Origin: Variovorax paradoxus NBRC 15149 | Lineage (GTDB): Bacteria > Pseudomonadota > Gammaproteobacteria > Burkholderiales > Burkholderiaceae_C | Reading direction: 5' to 3' | DNA length: 64,000 nt | NCBI RefSeq assembly: GCF_001591365.1 | Contig: NZ_BCUT01000001.1 | Coordinates: forward strand, 682,001 to 746,000 | Shown: piece by piece, positions 8,755 through 16,201 of the stretch | How the letters are laid out: the number at the start of each line of letters is the position of its first letter | How positions within the stretch are numbered: position 1 is the stretch's first letter | Program-made: the position numbers and the translations under genes | The notes under the pieces: generated by a model | The model's input: only the letters and a program-made list of their open reading frames with translations | What the model was told of the DNA's origin: nothing | Database searches by the model: none

Positions 8755-8775
8755 AGCAACAAAAATTAGGCGGGG

Positions 8776-8850
8776 AAATAAAAAAAGAGCTGGAGCCTTT
8801 TCAAGCGCCAGCCCTTGTGCCGTGGGCGCAGGAAGCCGCCCGAAGGCGGC
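8776..8850 (-). terminator. Two hairpins between rplT and pheS, the second a terminator or attenuator
   Basis: The first hairpin is GCCGCC-TTCG-GGCGGC (8850-8835). The second pairs GCTGG-c-GCTT with AGGC-t-CCAGC (8812-8789, GAAA loop) and runs into TTTTTTTATTT. It is a standard intrinsic terminator form inside an operon, so partial read-through into pheST is expected. No sound leader-peptide logic was found here. Confidence 0.7.
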
Positions 8851-8867
8851 ACTCCTGCTGTGCAGAA

Positions 8868-9227
8868 TCAAGCAGCCAGCTTGGCCTTGACCTGCTCCAC
8901 GATGCCGGCAAAAGCGGCCTTGTCGTGCACTGCGATGTCCGCAAGCATCTTGCGGTCGATCTCGATCCCGGCCTTGCGGATGCCGTTGGCGAACTGGCTG
9001 TAGGTCAGGCCCAGTTCGCGCGAGGCGGCGTTGATACGCGCGATCCACAGTTGACGGAAAACGCGCTTCTTGGTGCGGCGGTCACGGTAGGCGTATTGCC
9101 CAGCCTTCATCACCGCCTGTTTGGCGATGCGGAAGACATTGCCGCGGCGACCGCGGAAACCCTTGGCGAGTGCGAGAACTTTCTTGTGGCGGGCGCGAGC
9201 CGTTACACCACGTTTGACGCGAGGCAT
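8868..9227 (-). CDS. rplT: Ribosomal protein L20
   Basis: 119 residues, highly basic, the exact family length. It begins [18 protein letters not shown] and contains the conserved [19 protein letters not shown]20 is an early 23S rRNA-binding protein of the large subunit. In other bacteria it represses its own operon by binding the leader of rpmI. It lies 24 bases after rpmI in the thrS-to-ihfA operon. Confidence 0.98.
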
Positions 9228-9251
9228 GTGTGTACTCCTTGTTCGTCTGAG

Positions 9252-9455
9252 TTAAATGCCACGGCCGGGCAGCATGGCGGCGACAGAAACCATGTTGGTC
9301 TCATGCACTGCGACTGCACCACGCAGGTGACGCTTGTTCTTGGTGGTCTTCTTCGTCAAGATGTGACGCTTGAAGGCTTGACCGCGCTTGACGGTGCCAC
9401 CGGGACGAACGCGGAAACGTTTTTTCGCGCTGCTCTTGGTCTTCATTTTGGGCAT
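9252..9455 (-). CDS. rpmI: Ribosomal protein L35
   Basis: 67 residues, basic. [20 protein letters not shown] is the typical L35 start and [16 protein letters not shown] the typical middle. A strong ribosome binding site (AAAGGAG) precedes the ATG. The 170-base gap upstream, to infC, contains a perfect hairpin (GCTGCC/GGCAGC, 9608-9621) just after the infC stop and could hold an L20 control site, but no specific L20 binding fold could be established by eye. Confidence 0.98.
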   Translation of the reverse strand: MPKMKTKSSAKKRFRVRPGGTVKRGQAFKRHILTKKTTKNKRHLRGAVAVHETNMVSVAAMLPGRGI

Positions 9456-9625
9456 GTGAATGCTCCTTTAGTTTGTGCTCGTGAGGCGCCGCGGATACTC
9501 CACGGACTTGTTGGCCCCGAGACACTTCTTTATCCCGCCACTGCCTGCCCTTCTTGCGAAGCGCCGGCAGCGGCGAAATTCTTCATCAAACCCTGCTATC
9601 TCTACCCGCTGCCGTGGCAGCCTTT

Positions 9626-10237
9626 TCAGGCCGCCGCGGGCGCCGAAGCCTCCGAAGAAGCCGGCTTTGCGGCACCACCGCCGCCGCCCGGCTTCTTGCG
9701 GCCCGGCGCGATCATCATGATCATCTGCCGGCCTTCGAGCTTCGGAAACTGCTCCACGACGATCAGGTCGCCCAGCTCATCGCGGATCCGCTGCAGCAGC
9801 GCCAGGCCGAGTTCCTGGTGCGTGATCTCGCGGCCGCGGAAGCGCAGCGTGATCTTGCATTTGTCGCCCTCTTCAAGAAAGCGCTTGATGTTGCGCATCT
9901 TGATGTTGTAGTCGCCGTCGTCGGTACCGGGGCGGAACTTGATTTCCTTGACCTCGATGACCTTCTGCTTCGACTTGGCCTCGGCCGCCTTCTTCTGCTC
10001 GTGGTACTTGAACTTGCCGTACTCGATCAGACGGCACACGGGCGGATTGGCCGCGGCAACGACCTCTACCAGATCCACGTCAGCCTCACCGGCGAGGCGC
10101 AAGGCCTCGGAGAGACTCATAACACCCAATGGCTCGTTTTCCGGGCCTACAAGGCGGACTTCCGGGGCCATGATTTCCCGGTTCAGGCGGTGTTGGCGTT
10201 CCTCGCGGTGGCGGCGGTCGCGAAATGCAGTAGCGAT
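9626..10237 (-). CDS. infC: Translation initiation factor IF-3, starting at an ATC codon
   Basis: 203 residues if started at ATC 10237. AAGGA lies eight bases upstream, and the extra residues ([20 protein letters not shown] after the initiator) are the basic N-terminal segment expected of IF-3. The first ATG, at 10171, would drop 22 residues and has no ribosome binding site. Two IF-3 domains follow (N-domain to about residue 95, linker rich in Lys/Glu, C-domain to about 185). The tail [20 protein letters not shown] is a lineage-type extension. IF-3 prevents premature subunit joining and inspects the start codon; use of a non-AUG start is the classical basis of its self-repression. Confidence 0.93.
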   Translation of the reverse strand: MATAFRDRRHREERQHRLNREIMAPEVRLVGPENEPLGVMSLSEALRLAGEADVDLVEVVAAANPPVCRLIEYGKFKYHEQKKAAEAKSKQKVIEVKEIKFRPGTDDGDYNIKMRNIKRFLEEGDKCKITLRFRGREITHQELGLALLQRIRDELGDLIVVEQFPKLEGRQMIMMIAPGRKKPGGGGGAAKPASSEASAPAAA

Positions 10238-10250
10238 GGTCAGAATCCTT

Positions 10251-10275
10251 CAAAAATTGCTACAAAATCTGTAGC
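10251..10275 (-). terminator. Hairpin with T-run just before infC
   Basis: GCTACA-GATTT-TGTAGC (10275-10259) followed on the minus strand by AATTTTTG. The stem is short, so it would be a weak terminator. It stands between thrS and the infC ribosome binding site and may cut read-through or fold the infC leader. Confidence 0.45.
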
Positions 10276-10350
10276 GGACGCCGGTCAGTCCTCGCGGACA
10301 AGCGGCATGATTTGGACGAGAAGCACATATGAGGGTGCTTCCGGGACAAA

Positions 10351-12258
10351 TCAACGCTTGTCAGCAACATCCTGGACGAGCCGTTGCACGAACGATTCGA
10401 GGGACATTGCACCGAGGTCTTGATTGCCCCGGGCGCGCACTGCGACGGCACCAGCTTCTCTCTCTTTGTCGCCTACGACAAGGATGTAGGGAAGCTTTTG
10501 CAACGAATGCTTGCGTATTTTATACGTAATCTTCTCGTTGTGCAGATCCAGCTGGACCCTAAGCCCTTGATTCTGCAGCGTTTTCGCCACTGAAGCGGCG
10601 TAGTCGGCCTGGCCTTCGCTGATGTTGAGCACCGCCACCTGCACCGGAGCGAGCCATGCGGGCAGCGCGCCGGCATGGTGTTCGATCAGCATGCCGATGA
10701 AGCGCTCCAGGCTGCCGACGATGGCGCGGTGCAGCATGACGGGGTGCGCGCGGCCGCTCGTTTCCGTGACGTACTCGCCGCCCAGGCGCTCGGCCGTGTT
10801 GAAGTCGACCTGCATCGTGCCGCACTGCCACTGGCGGCCCAGCGCGTCCTTCAGCGTGTATTCGATCTTGGGGCCGTAGAAGGCACCGTCGCCGGGCGAG
10901 ATGATGAAGTCGACGCCCGAACGGCGCAGCGCCTCCATCACCGCGTGCTCGGCCTTGTCCCAGAGCTCGTCGGAGCCCACGCGGTTGTCGGGGCGCGTGG
11001 CCACCTTGTAGAGGATTTCCGTGAAGCCGAAGTCGGCGTAGACCTTCTGCAGCTGCGCCGTGTAGGCCACGCATTCTTCGAGGATCTGGTCCTCCGTGCA
11101 GAAGATGTGGCCGTCGTCCTGCGTGAAGCCGCGCACGCGCATGATGCCGTGCAGCGCGCCGCTGGGCTCGTTGCGGTGGCACTGGCCGAACTCGCCGTAG
11201 CGCAGCGGCAGGTCGCGGTAGCTGCGCAGGTCGCTCTTGAAGATGAGCACGTGGCCCGGGCAGTTCATCGGCTTGAGCGCGTATTCGCGCTTTTCCGACT
11301 CCGTCGTGAACATGTTGTCGCGGTAGTTCTGCCAGTGGCCCGTTTTCTCCCACAGGCTCTTGTCGAGGATCTGCGGGCCCTTCACTTCCCAGTAGCCTGT
11401 GTCGCGGTAGATGCCGCGCATGTACTGCTCCACCGCCTGCCACAGGGCCCAGCCCTTGGGGTGCCAGAACACCACGCCGGGCGCCACTTCGTCGATGTGG
11501 AACAGGTCCAGCTCCTTGCCCAGCTTGCGGTGGTCGCGCTTCTCGGCTTCCTCGATGCGCTGGATGTACTGGTCGAGCTGCTTCTTGTCGGCCCAGGCCG
11601 TGCCGTAGATGCGCTGCAGCTGCTCGTTCTTGGCGTCGCCGCGCCAGTAGGCGCCGGCGAGCTTCGTGAGCTTGAAGACCTTCAGGAAGCGCGTGTTCGG
11701 CACGTGCGGGCCGCGGCACATGTCGACGTATTCCTGGTGGTAGTACAGGCCCATGGCCTGCTCGTCGGGCATGTCCTCGACCAGGCGCAGCTTGTAGTCC
11801 TCGCCGCGCGACTTGAAGACCTCGATGACCTCGGCGCGCGGCGTCATCTTCTTGACCACGTCGTAGTCCTGCGCAATGAGCTCGCGCATGCGCGCCTCGA
11901 TGGCGGCCATGTCCTCGGGCGTGAAGGGGCGCTCGTAGGAGATGTCGTAGTAGAAGCCCTCCTCGATCACCGGGCCGATGACCATCTTGGCCGTCGGGTA
12001 GAGCTGCTTCACGGCGTGGCCGACCAGGTGGGCCGTCGAGTGGCGGATGATCTCCAGGCCCTCGTCGTCCCTGGGCGTGATGATCTGGAGCCTGGCGTCA
12101 TGGTCGATGACGTCGCTGGCATCGACGAGCTTGCCGTCGACCTTGCCGGCCACCGTCATCTTGGCGAGCCCGGGTCCGATGGACTGGGCAACTTCGGCCA
12201 CTGAAACCGGGCCGGGGAACTCGCGGCGCGAGTTGTCGGGAAGCGTGATCTGGATCAT
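10351..12258 (-). CDS. thrS: Threonyl-tRNA synthetase
   Basis: 635 residues, the usual length. The order is an N-terminal TGS domain (residues 1-60), an editing domain with [16 protein letters not shown] and its later CRGPHVPNT segment, a class II catalytic core (MNCPGH zinc-ligand motif, [12 protein letters not shown] motif 2, [18 protein letters not shown] motif 3) and an anticodon-binding C-terminus. It charges tRNA-Thr and hydrolyses Ser-tRNA-Thr in the cytoplasm. The ATG at 12258 was chosen because GAGG lies six bases ahead. It is the first long gene of the operon and is preceded by the leader described at 12271-12414. Confidence 0.97.
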   Translation of the reverse strand: MIQITLPDNSRREFPGPVSVAEVAQSIGPGLAKMTVAGKVDGKLVDASDVIDHDARLQIITPRDDEGLEIIRHSTAHLVGHAVKQLYPTAKMVIGPVIEEGFYYDISYERPFTPEDMAAIEARMRELIAQDYDVVKKMTPRAEVIEVFKSRGEDYKLRLVEDMPDEQAMGLYYHQEYVDMCRGPHVPNTRFLKVFKLTKLAGAYWRGDAKNEQLQRIYGTAWADKKQLDQYIQRIEEAEKRDHRKLGKELDLFHIDEVAPGVVFWHPKGWALWQAVEQYMRGIYRDTGYWEVKGPQILDKSLWEKTGHWQNYRDNMFTTESEKREYALKPMNCPGHVLIFKSDLRSYRDLPLRYGEFGQCHRNEPSGALHGIMRVRGFTQDDGHIFCTEDQILEECVAYTAQLQKVYADFGFTEILYKVATRPDNRVGSDELWDKAEHAVMEALRRSGVDFIISPGDGAFYGPKIEYTLKDALGRQWQCGTMQVDFNTAERLGGEYVTETSGRAHPVMLHRAIVGSLERFIGMLIEHHAGALPAWLAPVQVAVLNISEGQADYAASVAKTLQNQGLRVQLDLHNEKITYKIRKHSLQKLPYILVVGDKEREAGAVAVRARGNQDLGAMSLESFVQRLVQDVADKR

Positions 12259-12270
12259 GGAAAACCTCGG

Positions 12271-12414
12271 GCGAAAAAACAAAAAGCGCGGTGACTGGCC
12301 GCGCTTTGCTTGGGATGAGAGCTGGCAGAAACCAGCGAGCGCGGGCTACCGGCCCTTTTCTTCGGAGACGAAGAAAAAGCCGCTGAATCCTTGCGGAGTA
12401 GTTCGCGGTGTCAT
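12271..12414 (-). promoter_or_regulatory. Putative transcription-attenuation leader of thrS
   Basis: On the minus strand, in order: a 22-codon reading frame (12414-12346); inside it, a 9-bp hairpin (TTTTCTTCG/CGAAGAAAA, 12377-12356); CCGCGCT directly after its stop codon (12344-12338); a small hairpin GCTGG/CCAGC (12336-12321); and a terminator AAAGCGCGG/CCGCGCTTT (12307-12283) followed by TTGTTTTTT. CCGCGCT is fully complementary to AGCGCGG in the first arm of the terminator, so the two structures exclude each other. A ribosome at the stop codon would cover CCGCGCT and favour termination. One stalled earlier would leave it free to pair and allow read-through into thrS. The structure is read directly; the mechanism is inferred from known leader-peptide attenuators. 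Confidence 0.65.
12346..12414 (-). CDS. Putative thrS leader peptide rich in Thr and Phe
   Basis: 22 codons, ATG to TAG, beginning MTPRTTPQGF. Thr codons occupy positions 2, 5 and 6 (ACA, ACT, ACT) and Phe codons positions 10, 13, 14 and 15. The operon downstream encodes both ThrRS and PheRS, so a leader able to stall on either charged-tRNA shortage would make sense. The ribosome binding site is weak (AAAGG, 11 bases ahead). Too short for statistical gene calling; support comes from its position relative to the terminator. Confidence 0.5.
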   Translation of the reverse strand: MTPRTTPQGFSGFFFVSEEKGR

Positions 12415-12481
12415 AACCAAGGTGCCTTTCTCGCTCTTGTTGGGTGCAGAGGGCGCAATTCTATCCGCTGGCCGCCGAGCC

Positions 12482-12510
12482 CAAAAAAAAGCCCGGCGCT
12501 CGGCCGGGCT
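12482..12510 (-). terminator. Terminator of aceA
   Basis: AGCCCGGC and GCCGGGCT form an 8-bp stem followed by a run of T on the minus strand, about 40 bases past the aceA stop. It separates aceA from the thrS leader. Confidence 0.85.
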
Positions 12511-12552
12511 CGAAGGTGACAGCGAAATCGTTGTGCTGGCGGATTCAGCGGA

Positions 12553-13872
12553 TCAGTGGAACTGCTCTTCCTCGGTCGAGCCGGTCAGCGCCGTGACGCT
12601 GGACTTGCCGCCCTGGATGACCGTGGTCACCTCGTCGAAGTAGCCGGTGCCGACTTCCTGCTGGTGCGACACGAAGGTGTAACCGCGATCGCGCGCCGCG
12701 AATTCGGGCTCCTGCACCTTCTCGACGTAGGCCGACATGCCGCGCTGCACGTAGTCTTGCGCCAGATCGAACATGTTGAACCACATCGAGTGGATGCCGG
12801 CCAGCGTGATGAACTGGTACTTGTAGCCCATGGCGCCGAGCTCCTTCTGGAACTTGGCAATGGTGGCGTCGTCGAGGTTCTTCTTCCAGTTGAAGGACGG
12901 CGAGCAGTTGTAGGCCAGCATCTTGCCGGGGTGCACCTTGTGGACCGCGTCGGCAAACCGCTTGGCAAACTCGAGGTCGGGCGTGCCGGTTTCGCACCAC
13001 ACCAGGTCAGCGTAGTGGGCGTAGGCAATGGCGCGGCTGATGGCCTGGTCAATGCCCTTCTTGGTCTTGTAGAAGCCTTCGGCGGTGCGTTCGCCGGTGA
13101 GGAAGGGCTTGTCGTTCTCGTCGTAGTCGCTGGTGATGAGGTCGGCGGCTTCGGCGTCGGTGCGGGCAATCACGAGCGTCGGCGTGCCGCAGACGTCGGC
13201 GGCCATGCGCGCGGCGATGAGCTTCTGCACGGCCTCGGTGGTGGGCACGAGCACCTTGCCGCCCATGTGGCCGCACTTCTTGACCGAGGCGAGCTGGTCT
13301 TCGAAGTGCACGCCGCCGGCGCCGGCCTTGATCATGGCCTTCATCAGCTCGAAGCCGTTCAGCACGCCGCCAAAGCCGGCTTCGGCGTCAGCGACGATGG
13401 GCGCGAAGTAGTCGACATAGCCCTTGTCGCCCGGGTTCACGTTCTTGGACCACTGGATTTCGTCCGCGCGGCGGAAGGTGTTGTTGATGCGCTCCACCAC
13501 GGTCGGCACCGAGTCCACCGGGTACAGCGACTGGTCGGGGTACATCGACGAGTAGGTGTTGGCGTCCGCGGCAACCTGCCAGCCCGACAGGTAGATGGCC
13601 TTCACGCCGGCCTTCACCTGCTGCATGGCCTGGCCGCCCGTGAGCGCGCCGAGGCAATTGACGTAGGGCTCGTTGTTCACCAGCTCCCAGAGCTTCTCGG
13701 CGCCGCGGCGCGCAAGCGTGTGCTCGATGGGGAAGGAGCCGCGAAGGCGAACCACGTCGGCGGCGCTGTAGCCGCGCTTGATGCCCTTCCAGCGGGGATT
13801 GGTGGCCCATTCTTTCTCGAGGGCGGCAATTTGCTGTTCGCGGCTCAATTGTTCGGTGAGGGTCTGGGGCAT
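12553..13872 (-). CDS. aceA: Isocitrate lyase
   Basis: 439 residues. The catalytic loop KKCGHMGGK is present, as are the metal/substrate segments [13 protein letters not shown] and [10 protein letters not shown]. The enzyme splits isocitrate into succinate and glyoxylate, the first step of the glyoxylate shunt used on acetate and fatty acids. GGAG lies five bases before the ATG at 13872, which was preferred to a GTG two codons earlier. No malate synthase gene is adjacent. Upstream is an A/T-rich region with a perfect palindrome at 13948-13965 that may bind a regulator. Confidence 0.97.
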   Translation of the reverse strand: MPQTLTEQLSREQQIAALEKEWATNPRWKGIKRGYSAADVVRLRGSFPIEHTLARRGAEKLWELVNNEPYVNCLGALTGGQAMQQVKAGVKAIYLSGWQVAADANTYSSMYPDQSLYPVDSVPTVVERINNTFRRADEIQWSKNVNPGDKGYVDYFAPIVADAEAGFGGVLNGFELMKAMIKAGAGGVHFEDQLASVKKCGHMGGKVLVPTTEAVQKLIAARMAADVCGTPTLVIARTDAEAADLITSDYDENDKPFLTGERTAEGFYKTKKGIDQAISRAIAYAHYADLVWCETGTPDLEFAKRFADAVHKVHPGKMLAYNCSPSFNWKKNLDDATIAKFQKELGAMGYKYQFITLAGIHSMWFNMFDLAQDYVQRGMSAYVEKVQEPEFAARDRGYTFVSHQQEVGTGYFDEVTTVIQGGKSSVTALTGSTEEEQFH

Positions 13873-13947
13873 GGTCACTCCGTGAGGTTGGTTGAAAGGA
13901 TCGGGCGCTGCGGCCGTGGAGCTACTCTAAACCGAAGCCAGACTCTT

Positions 13948-13965
13948 ATGTCTTATAGAAGACAT
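13948..13965. promoter_or_regulatory. Palindromic operator candidate upstream of aceA
   Basis: ATGTCTT-ATAG-AAGACAT, a perfect 7-4-7 inverted repeat about 76 bases before the aceA start in an unusually A/T-rich region. A further half-site AAGACAT follows at 13998-14004. It is a likely site for a regulator of the glyoxylate shunt; which one cannot be said. Confidence 0.5.
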
Positions 13966-14119
13966 ATTTTTAGTCCAGCAAAATCAATCACTTACAAAGA
14001 CATTTCTCCATGCAAAATTATTTTTCTCATATTGAGAAAAAATATTGCGCCGCAGCAGCCGCTCTTTTCGCAATGTGCAATCGACCTTTCAGGCGTGAAA
14101 ACGAAGCGCCGCGCACGCC

Positions 14120-14560
14120 TCAGCTGGCAGCGGCATGGGCCATCCAGTCGCCGCTGTCGATCACCGCGCGCCCCTCGATGCGCGATGGATGGATCTCGTA
14201 GACCAGGCATTCGAAACGCTGCGCACCTGCTGCCACGATCAGGTGGCGGCGGATGTATTCGCCGGAGCCGTCGTCGGCGACGCCCTCGAGCCGGTCGAGC
14301 TCGGCCTCCACCTGGGGCGCGACGCGGTAGATCTCGCCGAAGACGCGCCGCTGCCCGCCGAGCACCGCGCCGGGGTAGGCGCCGAGGTCGTACAGCGTGG
14401 CGGCAATGCTTGCGTCGGCCACGTGGACCGGCACGGGCCGATAGCGCGCGATGTCGTTGCGCCCGCCGCGGCGCAGGGTGCCGTAGACGAAGACGTGGCG
14501 CTGCGCGCCTGCGTCCGGCGCGACATCGGGCCCGGGAGATTGGGGCATCATCGAATCCAT
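14120..14560 (-). CDS. Gamma-glutamylcyclotransferase-like (AIG2/YtfP) protein
   Basis: 146 residues. FVYGTLRRGGRN near residues 24-35 is the substrate-binding signature of the fold, and GEIYRV plus a later Glu in LDRLEGVAD fit the catalytic region. The family includes enzymes that release 5-oxoproline from gamma-glutamyl amines, and many uncharacterised members. The start at 14560 has an in-frame alternative at 14551. It is divergent from the EamA transporter gene; no operon partner. Confidence 0.85.
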   Translation of the reverse strand: MDSMMPQSPGPDVAPDAGAQRHVFVYGTLRRGGRNDIARYRPVPVHVADASIAATLYDLGAYPGAVLGGQRRVFGEIYRVAPQVEAELDRLEGVADDGSGEYIRRHLIVAAGAQRFECLVYEIHPSRIEGRAVIDSGDWMAHAAAS

Positions 14561-14587
14561 CGTTCCAACAACAAGCCGTCCAGTCTA

Positions 14588-15514
14588 TTGAACACCGCTG
14601 CTCCCGCCAGCCGCCTGCTGGCCTATGGTTGCCTGGCCCTGAGCATGTCGCTCGTCGGCGGCTACGTCGCCCTCTCCAAGCCGCTGGTGGCGGCCTTCCC
14701 GGTGCTGTTGCTCGCCTGGCTGCGCTTCGGCATCGCGGCGCTCGCCATGCCGCACTGGCTGCGGCGCGCTCCGGGCGAACCGCCGATGAGTGCACGCACG
14801 CGCGGGCTGGTCTTTCTCGAATCGTTCCTCGGCAACTTCCTGTTCTCGATCTGCATGCTGTTCGGCGTGAGCCTGACCAGCGCGGTGTCCGCCGGCGTGA
14901 TCATGGCTTCGATCCCGGCGGCCGTGGCGGTGGCGAGCTGGCTCTTCCTGCGCGAGCGCATCACGGTGCGCATCGGCCTGGCCATAGGCTGCGCTGCGAT
15001 CGGCATCGGCCTGCTGGCCCTGACGCCCGCGCATGCACCGGCAGCGGGCGACAACGGCGCCGCCGCGCCTTCGATGCCTTGGCTCGGCAATCTGCTCGTG
15101 TTCTGCGCGGTGCTGTGCGAAACCGCCTATGCGGTGATCGGCAAGTCGCTCACCGGCCGGCTCGGCCCCAAGCGGATCTCCTCGCTCATCAACCTCTGGG
15201 GCTTCGTGCTGTCGATGCCCTTCGGCATCTGGTTTGCGCTGCAGTTCGACTTCACGGCGGTGCGCCTCGGAACCTGGGCACTGCTCGTGGTCTATGCGCT
15301 GGCCGCGAGCATCTGGACCGTGTGGCTCTGGATGACCGGATTGCGCCATGTGCCCGCTGCGCAAGCGGGCGTGTTTGCCGTGATGCTGCCCGTGAGCGCG
15401 GCCCTCGTGGGCGTGCTGGTGCTCGGCGAAAGCCTCTCCGCGGCGCAGCTGCTTGCGTTCGCTCTTGCACTCGTTGGCGTGGTGCTGGCGACCTGGCCCG
15501 CGCGCCGAAGCTGA
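14588..15514 (+). CDS. EamA/DMT-superfamily transporter
   Basis: About 308 residues with ten predicted hydrophobic helices in two EamA repeats (about residues 10-145 and 165-300). The second repeat begins LGNLLVFCAVLCETAYAVIG. DMT transporters are inner-membrane exporters of amino acids or metabolites; the substrate is unknown. No ATG fits: the TTG at 14588 gives the family-like start just ahead of the first helix but lacks a clear ribosome binding site, so the start is uncertain. The frame itself is open further upstream across the divergent gene. Confidence 0.85.
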   Translation: MNTAAPASRLLAYGCLALSMSLVGGYVALSKPLVAAFPVLLLAWLRFGIAALAMPHWLRRAPGEPPMSARTRGLVFLESFLGNFLFSICMLFGVSLTSAVSAGVIMASIPAAVAVASWLFLRERITVRIGLAIGCAAIGIGLLALTPAHAPAAGDNGAAAPSMPWLGNLLVFCAVLCETAYAVIGKSLTGRLGPKRISSLINLWGFVLSMPFGIWFALQFDFTAVRLGTWALLVVYALAASIWTVWLWMTGLRHVPAAQAGVFAVMLPVSAALVGVLVLGESLSAAQLLAFALALVGVVLATWPARRS

Positions 15515-15551
15515 AAACCACGGGTTCTCCCCTCTGAAAAAACAACAACTC

Positions 15552-15639
15552 CCAATGAAAAAACCGCTTTTTCCCTTGGAAACGCGTTTTTTCTCCTTTA
15601 GCATCCGCAATGCCACTGGAGACGCAAGTTTTTCATTGG
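15552..15639 (+). repeat. Long-range inverted repeat in the leader of the SWIB gene
   Basis: CCAATGAAAAAAC (15552-15564) is complementary to GTTTTTCATTGG (15628-15639) with one bulged base. The arms bracket an A/T-rich stretch with several short A- and T-runs and end 30 bases before the SWIB start codon. It could fold the mRNA leader. Confidence 0.4.
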
Positions 15640-15669
15640 TGACTGTTTAACCAAAAAAGGAAATCAACC

Positions 15670-16113
15670 ATGGCAACTGCAAAGAAGGCTCCGGCCAAGA
15701 AAGCTCCGGCAAAGAAGGCCGCTCCCGCAAAGAAGGCTGCGGCTCCTGCGAAGAAGGCCGCACCGGCCAAGAAGGCGGCTCCCGCAAAGAAGGCTGCTGC
15801 TCCTGCGAAGAAGGCTGCACCCGCGAAGAAGGCTCCTGCAAAGAAGGCCGCTCCCGCCAAGAAGCGCACGCCCAACGCTGCGTTCATGAAGGCCCTGACC
15901 CCCAGCCCGGCACTCGCCGCCGTTGTGGGCTCGACGCCTCTGCCACGCACCGCAGTCGTGAGCAAGCTGTGGGACTACATCAAGAAGAACAACCTGCAGG
16001 ACAAGGCCAACAAGCGCAACATCAACGCCGACGCCAAGCTGAAGGAAATCTTCGGCAAGCCGCAAGTGTCGATGTTCGAACTGGCCGCGCTGATCGGCAA
16101 GCACGTCAAGTAA
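15670..16113 (+). CDS. SWIB-domain protein with histone-H1-like Lys/Ala tail
   Basis: 147 residues in two parts. Residues 1-66 are a tail of KKAAPA/KKAPAKK-type repeats, like histone H1 or bacterial H1-like proteins. Residues 70-147 form a SWIB/MDM2 domain (PLPRTAVVSKLWDYIKKNNL and KLKEIFGKPQVSMFELAALI). Such proteins are common in Burkholderiales and chlamydiae and are thought to be nucleoid-associated. DNA compaction or topology control is an inference. AAGGAAA lies eight bases before the ATG. The repeats in the DNA simply follow the protein repeats and are prone to slippage. Confidence 0.9.
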   Translation: MATAKKAPAKKAPAKKAAPAKKAAAPAKKAAPAKKAAPAKKAAAPAKKAAPAKKAPAKKAAPAKKRTPNAAFMKALTPSPALAAVVGSTPLPRTAVVSKLWDYIKKNNLQDKANKRNINADAKLKEIFGKPQVSMFELAALIGKHVK

Positions 16114-16145
16114 GCACCCGGGGGCCCCGCGCTCCCGCATCAGAA

Positions 16146-16170
16146 AGCCGGCTCATGCCGGCTTTTTTTT
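16146..16170 (+). terminator. Terminator after the SWIB gene
   Basis: AGCCGGC-TCAT-GCCGGCT followed by a run of eight T. It also lies at the 3' end of the convergent ThDP gene, where it has only TTTCTG on the other strand. Confidence 0.9.
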
Positions 16171-16201
16171 CGCCTGTGGCAAGCGCGCGCCGCGGCTCTC
16201 T

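Noticed and set aside
5230..8769. An open frame of 1179 codons on the plus strand opposite pheT and pheS
   Set aside because: It is the antisense of two well-conserved genes, a product of high G+C. It has no ribosome binding site and its composition (His/Ala/Arg/Val-rich) is that of a shadow frame. Similar long antisense frames opposite thrS, aceA, clpB and hom were dismissed for the same reason.
8766..8852. A 28-codon frame before pheS ending in FFYFPA, recalling the PheM leader peptide
   Set aside because: The Phe codons lie in the T-run after the terminator hairpin, so ribosome stalling there could not affect the fold in the usual way, and the GTG start overlaps its only AGGAG.
15670..15860. 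Repeated GCTCCCGCCAAGAAG-like units resembling a tandem or CRISPR-type repeat
   Set aside because: They are in frame and encode the Lys/Ala/Pro tail of the SWIB protein; there are no spacers of constant length.
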